Source: Bradyrhizobium sp. AZCC 1610 (lineage in GTDB: Bacteria > Pseudomonadota > Alphaproteobacteria > Rhizobiales > Xanthobacteraceae). Taken from it: a DNA stretch of 64,000 nt. Within the stretch, counting starts at the first letter, position 1. Each line of letters begins with the position of its first letter. Below are positions 52,018 through 61,155 of the stretch, one piece after another. The stretch spans positions 1,831,001 to 1,895,000 of the forward strand of contig NZ_JAZHRR010000001.1 of NCBI RefSeq assembly GCF_036924515.1. The letters run 5' to 3'. The notes beneath the pieces were generated by a model, which did not search any database, was not told where the DNA came from, and was given only the letters and a program-made list of their open reading frames with translations. Both the position numbers and the translations under genes were made by a program.

Positions 52018-53766
52018 ATGGTTCACGATGGCCCGAATTGGCTGATGAAGACGCGCCGCGCGGCATTGATTTTGTCGGCGGTGTCTCTGCCATTGATGGC
52101 CTTCGCAGCCTCGGCGGTTCATGCGCAGGGCATCATGCGCACGCCCAATCTCAATGTCGGGGCGCGAACGCCTACCATCAATCCGACGGTAACGCCGCGG
52201 ATCAATCCGACCATCGCGGCCCGGCCGAGCGTGAGCGCCGATAGGGTGGCGCGGACGCCGCCATCCCGGGTCGGCGTCATCGGCTCGACCCTGCGAGTCC
52301 GCCCGGGCGCCGGCGTGCCGTCGACGCTGCCCCATGCGCGGTTTTCGCCCAATCTCTATCCGGCCTGCCAGAATGCGTTTCGCGGTCCTGACGGCGAATG
52401 CTTCGATCGTCCGGTCATGTCGGCCGGCGGCGGCAACGGCGGCTCGTCCAAAAAGGGCAGTGGCGCATCGCGCAGCAACAACGCGCAAGCCGCGGTCAAT
52501 CTGCGCGCGGTCCGCAACGAACTCGTCGCCGAAATCGACGGCGCGTTGTCCACCGCCGAGGCCGACGAACTGGCGCGGCGTCATGGCCTGGAGCGCATCG
52601 CGTCGCAGAGTTTCCCGCTGCTCGGCGGCACAATCGGCCTGTTCCGCATCATCGATAACCGGTCGGTGGACGCGGTGCGCCGCGAACTCGCGGCCGACGG
52701 CAGCGTGCGTTCGGTGCAGCTCAATTTCCGCCATTTCCTGCAGGATCAGAAGAGGGCCCCGATCGAGGGCGACGCCGCGCAATATGCGGTCGCCCAGCTT
52801 CGGTTGCCGCAGGCCCATGCGCTCGTCCGCGGCATGAACGTCACCATCGCGGTGATCGATTCAGGTGTCGACGTCAAACATCCCGAACTCGTCAATTCGG
52901 TCGCCGACAGTTTCGACGCGCTCGGCAGCAAGGAAGGTCCGCATGTCCACGGCACCGGCATTGCCGGCGCGATCGTCGCGCATGCCAAACTGATGGGTAG
53001 CGCGCCGGAGGCGAGGTTGCTTGCGATCCGCGCATTCGGCGCGGGATCGAAGGGCGCGGAGAGCACGTCCTATGTGATCCTGAGGGGATTGGACTACGCG
53101 GCCGAGCATGGCGCGCAGATCATCAACATGAGCTTTGCTGGCCCGAAGGATCCGCTGATCGAACGGGGGATCGCCGCCACCGCAGCCCGTGGCATCCTGA
53201 TGGTGGCTGCGGCCGGCAATGCCGGAGCCAAATCGCCGCCGCTCTATCCCGCCGCCAATCCGAACGTCATTGCAGTGAGCGGAACCGACGCGCAGCAAAA
53301 GTTGTTTGTGGCGTCGAACCGGGGCAACCACATCGCGATATCAGCGCCGGGCGCGGATATCTTCCTGCCGGCACCGGATGAAAAATATCAGATCACGTCG
53401 GGCACCTCGTTCTCCGCCGCCTATGTCAGTGGCGTTGCGGCGCTGTTGCTGGAGCGCAATCCTGCGTTGAAGCCTTCCGATGTTCGCGCGATCCTGACGA
53501 AGACCGCCCGCGATCTCGGCGCCCCCGGCCGCGACGATCAGTTCGGAGCAGGCGAGGCCGACGCCTTTGCCGCGGTCACCGCGGCGGCCGCCGCGCCGGC
53601 GGTTCCGCTTGCCTCGGTTTCCGGCAAGCCTGCGGGAGAAAAAACGCCGGCGCTCGACCCGCCTGCCGATAACGCTTCCGTGAGCCGGGCGCTGAATGAC
53701 TCCCAGCCATCGATGGCGGCGGACAAATCGGCCGCAAACGCCGCAAAACAGCCTGCTGCACAGTGA
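52018..53766 (+). CDS. Exported subtilisin-family serine protease (S8)
   Basis: A 582-residue exported protease. Signal peptide at residues 10-36 (ending SAVHAQG), a Pro/Thr/Arg-rich spacer (TPTINPTVTPRINPT), a propeptide-like domain at 163-237 (NELVAEIDGALSTAEADELA, GGTIGLFRIID, VRSVQLNFRHF), then the S8 domain with D281 (VIDSGVD), H311 (HVHGTGIAG), oxyanion N401 (AAGNAGA) and S464 (SGTSFSAAYVSG). An Ala/Pro-rich tail of about 60 residues follows. Start ATG 52018 with GAGG upstream. Third gene of the ECF operon, 36 bases after the anti-sigma gene. Confidence 0.93.
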   Translation: MVHDGPNWLMKTRRAALILSAVSLPLMAFAASAVHAQGIMRTPNLNVGARTPTINPTVTPRINPTIAARPSVSADRVARTPPSRVGVIGSTLRVRPGAGVPSTLPHARFSPNLYPACQNAFRGPDGECFDRPVMSAGGGNGGSSKKGSGASRSNNAQAAVNLRAVRNELVAEIDGALSTAEADELARRHGLERIASQSFPLLGGTIGLFRIIDNRSVDAVRRELAADGSVRSVQLNFRHFLQDQKRAPIEGDAAQYAVAQLRLPQAHALVRGMNVTIAVIDSGVDVKHPELVNSVADSFDALGSKEGPHVHGTGIAGAIVAHAKLMGSAPEARLLAIRAFGAGSKGAESTSYVILRGLDYAAEHGAQIINMSFAGPKDPLIERGIAATAARGILMVAAAGNAGAKSPPLYPAANPNVIAVSGTDAQQKLFVASNRGNHIAISAPGADIFLPAPDEKYQITSGTSFSAAYVSGVAALLLERNPALKPSDVRAILTKTARDLGAPGRDDQFGAGEADAFAAVTAAAAAPAVPLASVSGKPAGEKTPALDPPADNASVSRALNDSQPSMAADKSAANAAKQPAAQ

Positions 53767-53926
53767 TTTTCCGGCGGTCGTCCCGAACACCAGGTTAAAA
53801 AAAATCGCCCGGCGTTTTGAACGTCCGGCGAGGGTGCTGCGACTTATCTATGTGGGAGCGGTAATCCCTCCCCATCGGCTGTATTCGGCGCGAGCGCCCA
53901 TCCACCCCAAGCGCCCCATATGGCTT

Positions 53927-53964
53927 GACCCGTCCGGTTGTCCCCCCGGACGGGTCTTTCATTT
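53927..53964 (+). terminator. Rho-independent terminator
   Basis: GACCCGTCCGG and CCGGACGGGTC, perfect 11-base arms with an 8-base loop, followed by TTTCATTTT. It is 160 bases beyond the protease stop. The sequence between (53767-53926) contains smaller inverted repeats such as CCGGCG / CGCCGG-type arms and GGGAG...CTCCC, so a small transcript ending here is possible. 53965-54288 shows nothing convincing. Confidence 0.75.
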
Positions 53965-54288
53965 TCGGAAACAGGTTTTTTGGAAGAAGCCGCGTCGCGT
54001 GGATTTGCCGACCGCGGACTTTCCGTTCGGCTGCGTGACGCGCGATATTTCCTCGTGTCTTCCCAAACGAAATTATCGAGGCGCTTCGCAACGCGGCCAT
54101 GCTGCCGTGCAGCTTGACGGTGAACAGAGCTGACAACTCCGTATTTGTCCGGGTTTCTTCGATCCGCTGCGCGCTCCGTAGCTCCACGTACTGGACAAGG
54201 AGAAAGTTTTCCACAGAATATACCTGTCACGTCCAATTGATTCGTTTCAGGTTGCGTCTGCGTCCGTCTCTCTCTTACGGGCTGATTT

Positions 54289-54807
54289 ATGGCACATCCT
54301 GCAGACGTGGCACGCGGCCGCAACATTGTTGCGCGCTGGTGCAACCTTGCCGAGCAACGGCTGGAACACCTCACCGAACTGTTCGAGACCGGGCGCTGGC
54401 GCCGCTATCACACCGAACTCGAATTTCTCGAAAACATCCAGGAAGCCAAGGCCGCCGTCGAAACCTGGCGTGACCTGTTGAGCCGCGAAGCCGCGCTCGA
54501 CAACACGGCGATCGACATGGCCTGGCTTGGCCGCTGTCGTACGGCGCCGCTGCTGCTGACGCCGCTGCCGCGCGATGAAGGGTTCCGTCAGCCGGTTGTA
54601 CAGCTTCAACCGAAACCAGCACCAGTTGCGGCGCCGCCGCGGCGCGACATTCCCGCCGACGTTCTGGTCGCGCTCGAAAGCCGGCTCGCCGTCGCGGACG
54701 AGGCGCCGTCTGTGCCCGACGCGCCGGCGCTGGACGAAATGCCGTTGCCGCCGCTCAGTCTCGACACGATGAAGGAACGCTATCCGCTGCTGCGCAACGC
54801 GCTGTAG
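54289..54807 (+). CDS. TIGR03809-type conserved protein
   Basis: A 172-residue soluble protein. The N-terminal 80 residues are conserved-looking and helical (RGRNIVARWCNLAEQRLEHL, YHTELEFLENIQEAKAAVET); the rest is Pro/Ala-rich with little order. From memory, this matches the uncharacterised TIGR03809 family, which in Bradyrhizobium and Rhodopseudomonas is found next to the TIGR03808 gene, as here. Start ATG 54289. Convergent with its partner, with 11 bases between stops. Function unknown. Confidence 0.75.
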   Translation: MAHPADVARGRNIVARWCNLAEQRLEHLTELFETGRWRRYHTELEFLENIQEAKAAVETWRDLLSREAALDNTAIDMAWLGRCRTAPLLLTPLPRDEGFRQPVVQLQPKPAPVAAPPRRDIPADVLVALESRLAVADEAPSVPDAPALDEMPLPPLSLDTMKERYPLLRNAL

Positions 54808-54818
54808 CGCGGCGCGAA

Positions 54819-56189
54819 CTAGCGCCGCACCGCGTTGCCTCCGACCACCACCTGTGCGTAGCGCTGGGCGCCGTCGGCTGACAGGTCGGTCGTAATGGCG
54901 CGGGCGTGGTCGAGGCCGACCACGGCGCCGCGCGGGGTTTCCGAAATCATGTTGTTGTTGACCAGCGCCGTGCCAGCGCCTGGCAGCACCGACACGCCGA
55001 CGCCGACGAAGGCGTTGCGGATCACATTGCCGGTGATGGCGACGTCGCGGAGATATTTGCCCCAGCCGGCGATGATACCGAACGAGGGCGCGTTTTCGAT
55101 CACGTTGCCTGACACCGTCGAGTCCGCTTCGACATAGATGCCGATCCCGGCGTCGTCGTCGGGCGCGGTGCCGATCGGCCGCTTCGGCAGCAGATTGCGA
55201 ATGATGTTACCCTGCACGACGGCGATGCGTCCGCCTTCGTTGAAATTGCAGACGGAGACGCCGACGGCGGCACCGTCGACGGTGTTGTTGGCGATCACGG
55301 CGCCCTCGAACGCAAATTCCGAATAAAGCGCGACCTCGCGGACATTGCTGACGCTGTTGTCAGTGATGTGAATATTCGATGCCGAATTGCCGCGCACCGC
55401 CGAGTAGTCGCAATTCTTGATGCGATTGCCCCGCACGATGACGTTGCTGGCGCGGAAGGCGTTGATGGCGTTGCCGTATTGCCCGGAGCCGCCGGGGCCG
55501 GCCTTGATGTCCTCGATGCGGTTGTCGATCACCAGCGTGCCGTCGTCACCGATCGCCGTGCGCAGGATTTCGATGCCGTTGTCATTGGTATCCCTGATGG
55601 TGTTGCGGGAGACGATCAGGCCCAGCGCATCGAACGATACCACCGCCGTGGTCGCGATCTTGGTGAAGATGTTGCCGGAGATGTCGCCGGAAACCTGTTC
55701 CAGCCAGATGCCGTTGCCGCCACTGGCCGTGATTTCGCAATCGGCGATACGGACGTCGCGTCCGCCGAGGCAATGCACGAGACCGCGGCGCGTCGGCAAC
55801 GGAATGTTGCCGCCGTCGAAGGTGATGCCGGTCAGGCCGACGCTGTTGGCGCCTTCACCCTGCAGCATCGAGGCGCCGCCGCTGAACACGAGCTTGGTCG
55901 CGCCGCGCACGCCGACCAGTTGCGTGCCGTTCGAGAGACGCAGCATGCCGGTGCGATAGACGCCGGGCGGCAGCGCCAGCGGCGCTTGCGCGCGCGCGGC
56001 TTCGTCGATGGCGCGCTGCAGTTTCGCGGTTTGATCGTCGGGGCTGCCGGGACGCACGCCATATTGCGTGACATCGCGGCCAAGCGCCGAGGTTAGCGGC
56101 GCCGCGCGCGCGGGTTCGGGCGACATCGCCAGCGCGCCGGCCATTCCGGCGGCGGATGCTCCAATGAGATGACGGCGGTTCATGTCCAT
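54819..56189 (-). CDS. Tat-exported parallel beta-helix repeat protein (TIGR03808-type)
   Basis: A 456-residue exported protein. Twin-arginine signal (NRRHLIGASAAGMAGALAM), then a pectate-lyase-like beta helix from about residue 40, with repeated NxI/NxV turns (GLIVSRNTIRDTNDNGIEIL, NVIVRGNRIKNCDYSAVRGN, DVAITGNVIRNAFVGVGVSV). Its start VTQYGVRPGSPDDQTAKLQR is typical of pectate lyase or glycosidase folds. From memory, it corresponds to the twin-arginine repeat family TIGR03808. Start chosen at ATG 56189; ATG 56183 is an option. Possibly binds or cleaves a polysaccharide. Confidence 0.85.
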   Translation of the reverse strand: MDMNRRHLIGASAAGMAGALAMSPEPARAAPLTSALGRDVTQYGVRPGSPDDQTAKLQRAIDEAARAQAPLALPPGVYRTGMLRLSNGTQLVGVRGATKLVFSGGASMLQGEGANSVGLTGITFDGGNIPLPTRRGLVHCLGGRDVRIADCEITASGGNGIWLEQVSGDISGNIFTKIATTAVVSFDALGLIVSRNTIRDTNDNGIEILRTAIGDDGTLVIDNRIEDIKAGPGGSGQYGNAINAFRASNVIVRGNRIKNCDYSAVRGNSASNIHITDNSVSNVREVALYSEFAFEGAVIANNTVDGAAVGVSVCNFNEGGRIAVVQGNIIRNLLPKRPIGTAPDDDAGIGIYVEADSTVSGNVIENAPSFGIIAGWGKYLRDVAITGNVIRNAFVGVGVSVLPGAGTALVNNNMISETPRGAVVGLDHARAITTDLSADGAQRYAQVVVGGNAVRR

Positions 56190-56334
56190 GGTGAATAACC
56201 CTCGCGCAATGCAGAGCGCGGCATTCGCGCCTTCATAGGTATCGCGAAATTGCGGTCCGGCATGGTGAAGACGAGGCAGGAGCTCGGTGATTGTTCGGGG
56301 TAGGGTTAATGTTGGGTACGAGCGCAGTCCGATC

Positions 56335-56426
56335 CGTAGGGTGGGCAAAGCGCAGCGTGCCCACCAAATCGCTCAGTGCACGAAGATGGTGGGCACGGCG
56401 CGAAGTGCGCCTTTGCCCACCCTACG
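56335..56426. repeat. Palindromic dispersed repeat, family B
   Basis: CGTAGGGTGGGCAAAGCGCA...GTGCCCACCA and TGGTGGGCACGGCG...CTTTGCCCACCCTACG. The best-preserved copy of the family in the window; lies between the beta-helix gene and pcp. Confidence 0.85.
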
Positions 56427-56429
56427 AAG

Positions 56430-57074
56430 TTACGCAGCCCTTCGCGCCAGCCTCACCATTTCCAGCAGCATCGCTTCGCCGGCGTCGACCAGTTCTTCCA
56501 GCGTGATGCGCGAAAAGCCCTTGCGCCTGACCGCGCCGCCGCGCGCCAGCGGCGGGATGTGGACGAAGGCGGCGAGGCGGGGGCCGTTGTCGGCATTGAT
56601 GGACTCGATCGCGCGCCAGCTCAGATAGTTGCAGAGATAGCTTCCGGCATCGCGCGAGGCTCGGGCGTCGAGGCCGGTGCCCTTGGCTGCACGGAGCAGT
56701 TTCGCGGTGTGCGGGCCGAACCTTTGCGCGTCGGCACCGTCAGCGATCGAGCCCTTGCGGGCGCGGGTTTGCGCGGCGTCGGGCCACAACATGGTGACGG
56801 CATTGCGGGCGCGGGTCTCGACCCGGAGATAGCCGGTGCGGCCGGCGAGGCCGAACATCAACAGTGCGTGCGGCTGGTGCTTCTTCAGAGCCTGCGGCAA
56901 TTCGTGGTCGACCGCCTGATAGGTCACGGGAAAGATATGGCTGGACAGTTTGACGTCGGTGAAAGCGGGACGTCGCAGCCGCGTCAGACGCGCCACCAGC
57001 GGCTGCGTTGGATTGTAGGGCGCACCGGGAAACGGGCCGAAGCCGGTGACGAGAATGCGAAGTTTTTCGCTCAC
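56430..57074 (-). CDS. pcp: Pyroglutamyl peptidase I (C15 family)
   Basis: A 214-residue cysteine peptidase that removes N-terminal pyroglutamate. The N-terminus RILVTGFGPFPGAPYNPTQP is the family signature; the triad is E86 (LRVETRARN), C148 (GSYLCNYLSW) and H172 (AFVHIPP). Start at GTG 57074, whose last two bases form part of the meaB stop (GTGA), so the genes are translationally coupled. The frame is open far upstream through meaB, but that portion is not coding in this frame. A normal-length, intact enzyme. Confidence 0.9.
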   Translation of the reverse strand: MSEKLRILVTGFGPFPGAPYNPTQPLVARLTRLRRPAFTDVKLSSHIFPVTYQAVDHELPQALKKHQPHALLMFGLAGRTGYLRVETRARNAVTMLWPDAAQTRARKGSIADGADAQRFGPHTAKLLRAAKGTGLDARASRDAGSYLCNYLSWRAIESINADNGPRLAAFVHIPPLARGGAVRRKGFSRITLEELVDAGEAMLLEMVRLARRAA

Positions 57075-58063
57075 CGCAGCCACTCCGCGATCTGTTCGGC
57101 GGCAACCGCCGGCGTGATGCGGCCTTCCGCGACCTCGGCCTCGGTCTTCTTCACCTTGGCGCGGATCGCGGGATCGGCGCGCAGCCGCGCCATCATCCGT
57201 TGCTCCAGCATCGACCACATCCATTTCACCTGCTGCTCGCGCCGCCGTCCCGCGAACTCGCCGGAGGCATTCATGGCGGTGCGGTGATCGAGAATCTTCT
57301 GCCACAGCGTGTCCATGCCGGTTCCGGTCAGCGCCGAATAGGTCAGCACTGGCGGATGCCAGTGTTCCGAGCGGGGGCTCAGGATATGCAGTGCGCCGCG
57401 ATATTCGGCCGCCGCCAGATTGGCGCGCTTGATATTGTCGCCGTCGGCCTTGTTGATGGCGATCATGTCGGCGAGCTCGACCAGGCCTTTCTTGATGCCC
57501 TGCAATTCGTCGCCGGCGCCGGGCAGCATCAAGGCCAGAAAGAAATCGGTCATGTCGCAGACGGCGGTCTCGGACTGGCCGATGCCGACGGTCTCCACCA
57601 GCACCACGTCGAAGCCGGCGGCTTCGCACAACAGCATCGCCTCGCGGGTCTTCGCGGCGACGCCGCCGAGCGTGCCTGACGACGGCGAGGGCCGGATGAA
57701 GGCGGCGTCGGAATTCGCCAGCCGCGCCATTCGCGTCTTGTCACCAAGGATCGAACCGCCGGTACGGGCCGAGGAGGGGTCCACCGCCAGCACCGCGACC
57801 TTGTGGCCGCGCTCGATCAGGAACATGCCGAGCGCGTCGATGGTGGTGGATTTGCCGACGCCAGGCGAGCCGGTGATGCCGACACGGACCGCCTTGCCGG
57901 TGTCCGGCAACAGCGCCTGCACCAGATCGCGTGCCGCGGCCTGATGATCGCCGCGCCGGCTTTCGATCAGCGTGATCGCGCGCGCCAGCGCCGCGCGGTG
58001 GCCGGCGCGGAGTTCTTTGGCGAGTTTCCCGACATCGGGGGAAGTATTCTTCGGCAGGGTCAT
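57071..58063 (-). CDS. meaB: MeaB/ArgK GTPase, methylmalonyl-CoA mutase chaperone
   Basis: A 330-residue G3E GTPase that loads and protects adenosylcobalamin on methylmalonyl-CoA mutase. Walker A GITGSPGVGKST (residues 63-74), the switch region DPSSARTGGSILGDKTRM, ETVGIGQSE (G3) and NKADGD (G4). C-terminal dimerisation helices end in VAAEQIAEWLR. Start ATG 58063 (MTLPKNTSPDVGKLAKELRA). The mutase is encoded 4.6 kb upstream (62687 on), with the transporter genes in between, all leftward. Its stop overlaps the pcp start. Confidence 0.94.
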   Translation of the reverse strand: MTLPKNTSPDVGKLAKELRAGHRAALARAITLIESRRGDHQAAARDLVQALLPDTGKAVRVGITGSPGVGKSTTIDALGMFLIERGHKVAVLAVDPSSARTGGSILGDKTRMARLANSDAAFIRPSPSSGTLGGVAAKTREAMLLCEAAGFDVVLVETVGIGQSETAVCDMTDFFLALMLPGAGDELQGIKKGLVELADMIAINKADGDNIKRANLAAAEYRGALHILSPRSEHWHPPVLTYSALTGTGMDTLWQKILDHRTAMNASGEFAGRRREQQVKWMWSMLEQRMMARLRADPAIRAKVKKTEAEVAEGRITPAVAAEQIAEWLR

Positions 58064-58116
58064 GGCTTGGTTTACAACGCCCGCGCCATGCAGGCGAGGG
58101 GGCCTTGCGCAGTCCT

Positions 58117-59628
58117 TCAGCGCGCCGACGCGGCGGCGGGCGCCCCGCGCCTGAGCCGCCGCCACACCCAGACCAGCACCGGCCAGATCAGCGCGCCGAT
58201 CGCCATCGCAGCCAAGATCGCGGCGATCGGACGCTCGAAGAACGGGAATACACTGCCGTCGGATTTGATCAGCGAGGTGACGAAGCTCTGCTCGATCATG
58301 GTGCCCATCACGATGCCGAGCACCATCGCGGCGACCGGATAGCCGTTCTCCTCCATGACATAGCCGATGACGCCGAAGGTCGCGACGATCACGACGCCGA
58401 ATATGTTGTTGCCGATGGCGAAGGAGCCGACGGCGCAGCACAGCATGATGACCGGCATGACGGTGGAACGCGGCGCGCGCAGCACGTAGCTTGCAAGCCT
58501 GATCATGACGATGCCGAGCGGGATCATGATGATGTTGGCGATGATGAACATCAGGTAGATCGCATACATGCTCGACGCTTTTTCGGTGAACAGCGTCGGG
58601 CCGGGATTGAGCCCCTTCATGTAGAGCACGCCGATCGCGATAGCCGCGATGGTGTCGCCGGGGATGCCGAACAGCAGCGAGGGCACCCAACCGGAGGCGA
58701 TGCTGGCGTTGTTGCTGGCGCCGGCTTCGACCAGGCCCTCGACATGGCCGGTGCCGAACTTCTCGGGCTCTTTCGAAAAGCGCTTGGACATGGCGTAGCT
58801 GACCCAGGCCGCCATGTCGGCGCCGGCGCCCGGCAGCACGCCGATGATGATCCCGATGATGTTCCCTCGCGTCATCTGCCAATTGTATTTTTTGGTGAGC
58901 TTCCACTGGCCCGCCAGGATGCTTCCGAATTTGCGCCGCGGGATCGGCGGCGGCTCCGGCGTCAGCATCGCGCGCATCACCTGCGCCACGGCAAACACGC
59001 CGACCAGCGCCGGGATCGGTTCGATGCCGCCGAACAAATTGGTCATGCCGAAGGTGAAACGCGGCACGCCGCCGGGGTTTTCGATGCCGATGCACGCGAC
59101 CAAGAGGCCGATGAACATGCTGGCAATCGCCTTCACCGGCGAGGAGCGCGCGACCAGCGTGGCGCACATCAGGCCGAGGAATGCGAGCCAGAAATATTCG
59201 AAGGTCGAAAACGACAGCGCGATCTCGGCGAGCGGCGGCGCGAGGATCATCAGCGAGAGCGTGCCCGCGATGCCGCCGACGGCGGAGAACCACACGCCGG
59301 CGCCAAGCGCAAGCTCAGCCTCGCCCTTGCGCGTCATGGCATAGGCTTCGTCCGCGTAGGCCGCCGAGGCGGGGGTGCCGGGAATGCGGAGCAGGGCGCC
59401 CGGGATGTCACCGGCGAAGATCGCCATCGTGGATGCGGCGACGATGGTGGCGATCGCGGCGATCGGCGACAGATAGAAGGTGACGGGGACCAATAGCGCA
59501 GTCGCCATGGTCGCTGATAGCCCGGGCAGCGATCCAATGACGAGGCCATAGACCGATGCCGCGAGCATCGCGACGATGACTTCCCAGGTGGTAATGAGCG
59601 CAAACGCTTGGGCGAGGGTGTTGAGCAT
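58117..59628 (-). CDS. tctA: Tripartite tricarboxylate transporter, large permease TctA
   Basis: A 503-residue integral membrane protein with about 11-12 helices. The TctA signatures are clear: GSLPGLSATMATALLVPVTF near residue 33 and the second copy GVLPGAGADMAAWVSYAMSK near residue 260; also GIPGDTIAAIAIGVLYMKGL. It uses the ion gradient to import carboxylates delivered by the binding protein. Start ATG 59628. It is preceded by tctB (gap 3 bases) and tctC, forming a complete leftward operon. Substrate unknown; citrate-like, tricarboxylate or aromatic acids are typical. Confidence 0.94.
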   Translation of the reverse strand: MLNTLAQAFALITTWEVIVAMLAASVYGLVIGSLPGLSATMATALLVPVTFYLSPIAAIATIVAASTMAIFAGDIPGALLRIPGTPASAAYADEAYAMTRKGEAELALGAGVWFSAVGGIAGTLSLMILAPPLAEIALSFSTFEYFWLAFLGLMCATLVARSSPVKAIASMFIGLLVACIGIENPGGVPRFTFGMTNLFGGIEPIPALVGVFAVAQVMRAMLTPEPPPIPRRKFGSILAGQWKLTKKYNWQMTRGNIIGIIIGVLPGAGADMAAWVSYAMSKRFSKEPEKFGTGHVEGLVEAGASNNASIASGWVPSLLFGIPGDTIAAIAIGVLYMKGLNPGPTLFTEKASSMYAIYLMFIIANIIMIPLGIVMIRLASYVLRAPRSTVMPVIMLCCAVGSFAIGNNIFGVVIVATFGVIGYVMEENGYPVAAMVLGIVMGTMIEQSFVTSLIKSDGSVFPFFERPIAAILAAMAIGALIWPVLVWVWRRLRRGAPAAASAR

Positions 59629-59631
59629 CGG

Positions 59632-60117
59632 TCACCAGGGCATCGGCAAAACGCCGGGCGGCAGCGGCACGCGCAGCAATTTTGAGAAAATCAGGTGGAT
59701 GCCGATCGGCGCCAGCACGGCGAGCGGCAGCGCAACCTTCCAGCGGGCGCCGAGCGCGGTTGCGGTCACGTACACGATCAGCGTCGCCGTAAGGATGAAG
59801 CCGAGCCGCTCGGCGATCGCCACATAGAACAGCAATAGCGCCGGCGGGAGCAGGGCGCGCAGTCCGTAGAGCTTGCCGGTCGGCGGCTTCACCTGGCCGC
59901 CCTCGACCGGAATAAGATGTTCTTCTTCCTCGAAGCTGCGGCCGATCCCCAATGCAATCGCGAGCCCGCATAGCGCGAGGCCCGTTCCGATCACCAGCGG
60001 AAAGACGTTAGGTCCGACCGGCTGGCCGGGCACCGGCGGCAACTGCCAGCCGCCATAGGCGGCAGCCGCGCCGAGACCAACGAGAAACAATCCCGTGACG
60101 CGATCGGGAAGACGCAT
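59632..60117 (-). CDS. tctB: Tripartite tricarboxylate transporter, small permease TctB
   Basis: A 161-residue membrane protein with four predicted helices (VTGLFLVGLGAAAAYGG, VFPLVIGTGLALCGLAIALG, ALLPPALLLFYVAIAERLGF, LPLAVLAPIGIHLIFS). The PGQPVGPNVFPLVIG motif near residue 30 and the ERLGFILTATL segment are typical of TctB. Start ATG 60117. The hydrophilic loop after residue 60 (SFEEEEHLIPVEGGQVKPPT) is longer than in many members. Second gene of tctCBA. Confidence 0.9.
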   Translation of the reverse strand: MRLPDRVTGLFLVGLGAAAAYGGWQLPPVPGQPVGPNVFPLVIGTGLALCGLAIALGIGRSFEEEEHLIPVEGGQVKPPTGKLYGLRALLPPALLLFYVAIAERLGFILTATLIVYVTATALGARWKVALPLAVLAPIGIHLIFSKLLRVPLPPGVLPMPW

Positions 60118-60159
60118 AGATAAGCTCCGCGGATATCGAGCGACGTCAGCCGATGAAGG

Positions 60160-61155
60160 TCAAGCCTTCGACAGGCCGGCGGCCTTCATCGCCACGCCCA
60201 TCTGGGCGTCGCCCCTGTCCATAAAGGCTGCGAATTGGGCCGCATCGCCCCACACCGTTCCGAAGCCGCGATTGCTCATGAAGTCCTTGAACTCCTTGGA
60301 GTCGTAAACCTTCTTCAGCGACGCCGTGAGCTTGGTCGCGACATCAGCCGGCAGGCCTTTGGGACCGGCAATGCCGCGCCACGCACCGGTCGAATAGTCG
60401 ATGCCTATGGCTTCCTTCAGCGTCGGCACATCGGGGAATGCAGGATTGCGCGCCGTAGCCATGACGGCGAGGCTGCGCGCCTTGCCGGCCTCGATGATCG
60501 CGCGGGCTTCCGGCACCGAGCAGGTGGTGAGGTCGAGACCGCCGGCCGCGAGATCCTGCATCGCGGGCGCGGCACCGTTCGACGGCACCCATGCCACGTG
60601 GTTCGGCGCCAGTCCCATCGCCTGCATCCAGCCGACCAGCGCCAGATGCCAGATGCCGCCCTGGCCGGTGCCTGAGGCTTTAAACTTGCCGGCAGGCGCG
60701 GCCTTGATGGCGTCGGCGAGCTCTTTCACGGTCTTGTAGGGCGAGGTGGAACTGACCTGGATGCCGGGCGGGTCCTCGTTCATCAGCGCGAGCGGCGTGT
60801 AGCTCTTTGGTGCTAGTTCGGTGAGCCCCTGCCAGTGCATCATCGAGATTTCCACCGTCAGCATGCCGATGGTGTAGCCGTCGGGCTGTGCGGTTGCGAT
60901 GGCGGAATGGCCGACCACGCCGGAACCGCCGGTGCGGTTGACCACGTTGAACGGCTGGCCGAGGTCTTTTTCCAACAGCGCCGCAACAATGCGCGCGGTC
61001 GCGTCGGTGCCGCCGCCGGCACCCCATGGCACGATCACGGTCACCGGCCGTGCCGGATAGGCCTGCGCCGATGCCGGCTTGAAACCAAAGCCTGCGACGG
61101 CTGCGGCAGCAGCAGACGAAGCCGCGAATGCGCGGCGGGTAATCTTTTTGGACAT
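60160..61155 (-). CDS. tctC: Tripartite tricarboxylate transporter solute-binding protein TctC (Bug family)
   Basis: A 331-residue periplasmic binding protein of the Bug/TctC family. A twin-arginine signal (KITRRAFAASSAAAAAVAGF) and cleavage after PASA, then the ligand-pocket motif YPARPVTVIVPWGAGGGTDA and the second-lobe segment GGSGVVGHSAIATAQPDGYT. C-terminal WRGIAGPKGLPADVATKL is the usual signature. Start ATG 61155. First gene of tctCBA, so the only transporter component able to define the substrate. Confidence 0.94.
   Translation of the reverse strand: MSKKITRRAFAASSAAAAAVAGFGFKPASAQAYPARPVTVIVPWGAGGGTDATARIVAALLEKDLGQPFNVVNRTGGSGVVGHSAIATAQPDGYTIGMLTVEISMMHWQGLTELAPKSYTPLALMNEDPPGIQVSSTSPYKTVKELADAIKAAPAGKFKASGTGQGGIWHLALVGWMQAMGLAPNHVAWVPSNGAAPAMQDLAAGGLDLTTCSVPEARAIIEAGKARSLAVMATARNPAFPDVPTLKEAIGIDYSTGAWRGIAGPKGLPADVATKLTASLKKVYDSKEFKDFMSNRGFGTVWGDAAQFAAFMDRGDAQMGVAMKAAGLSKA

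Noticed and set aside
56430..57629. A 399-codon frame extending Pcp upstream
   Set aside because: The extension lies in an alternative frame of meaB; the real start is GTG 57074 overlapping the meaB stop.
57071..59293. A 740-codon minus-strand frame apparently fusing a long N-terminal region to MeaB
   Set aside because: The first 410 codons are Arg/His-rich noise antisense-frame sequence overlapping tctA. MeaB itself starts at ATG 58063, as in the family.
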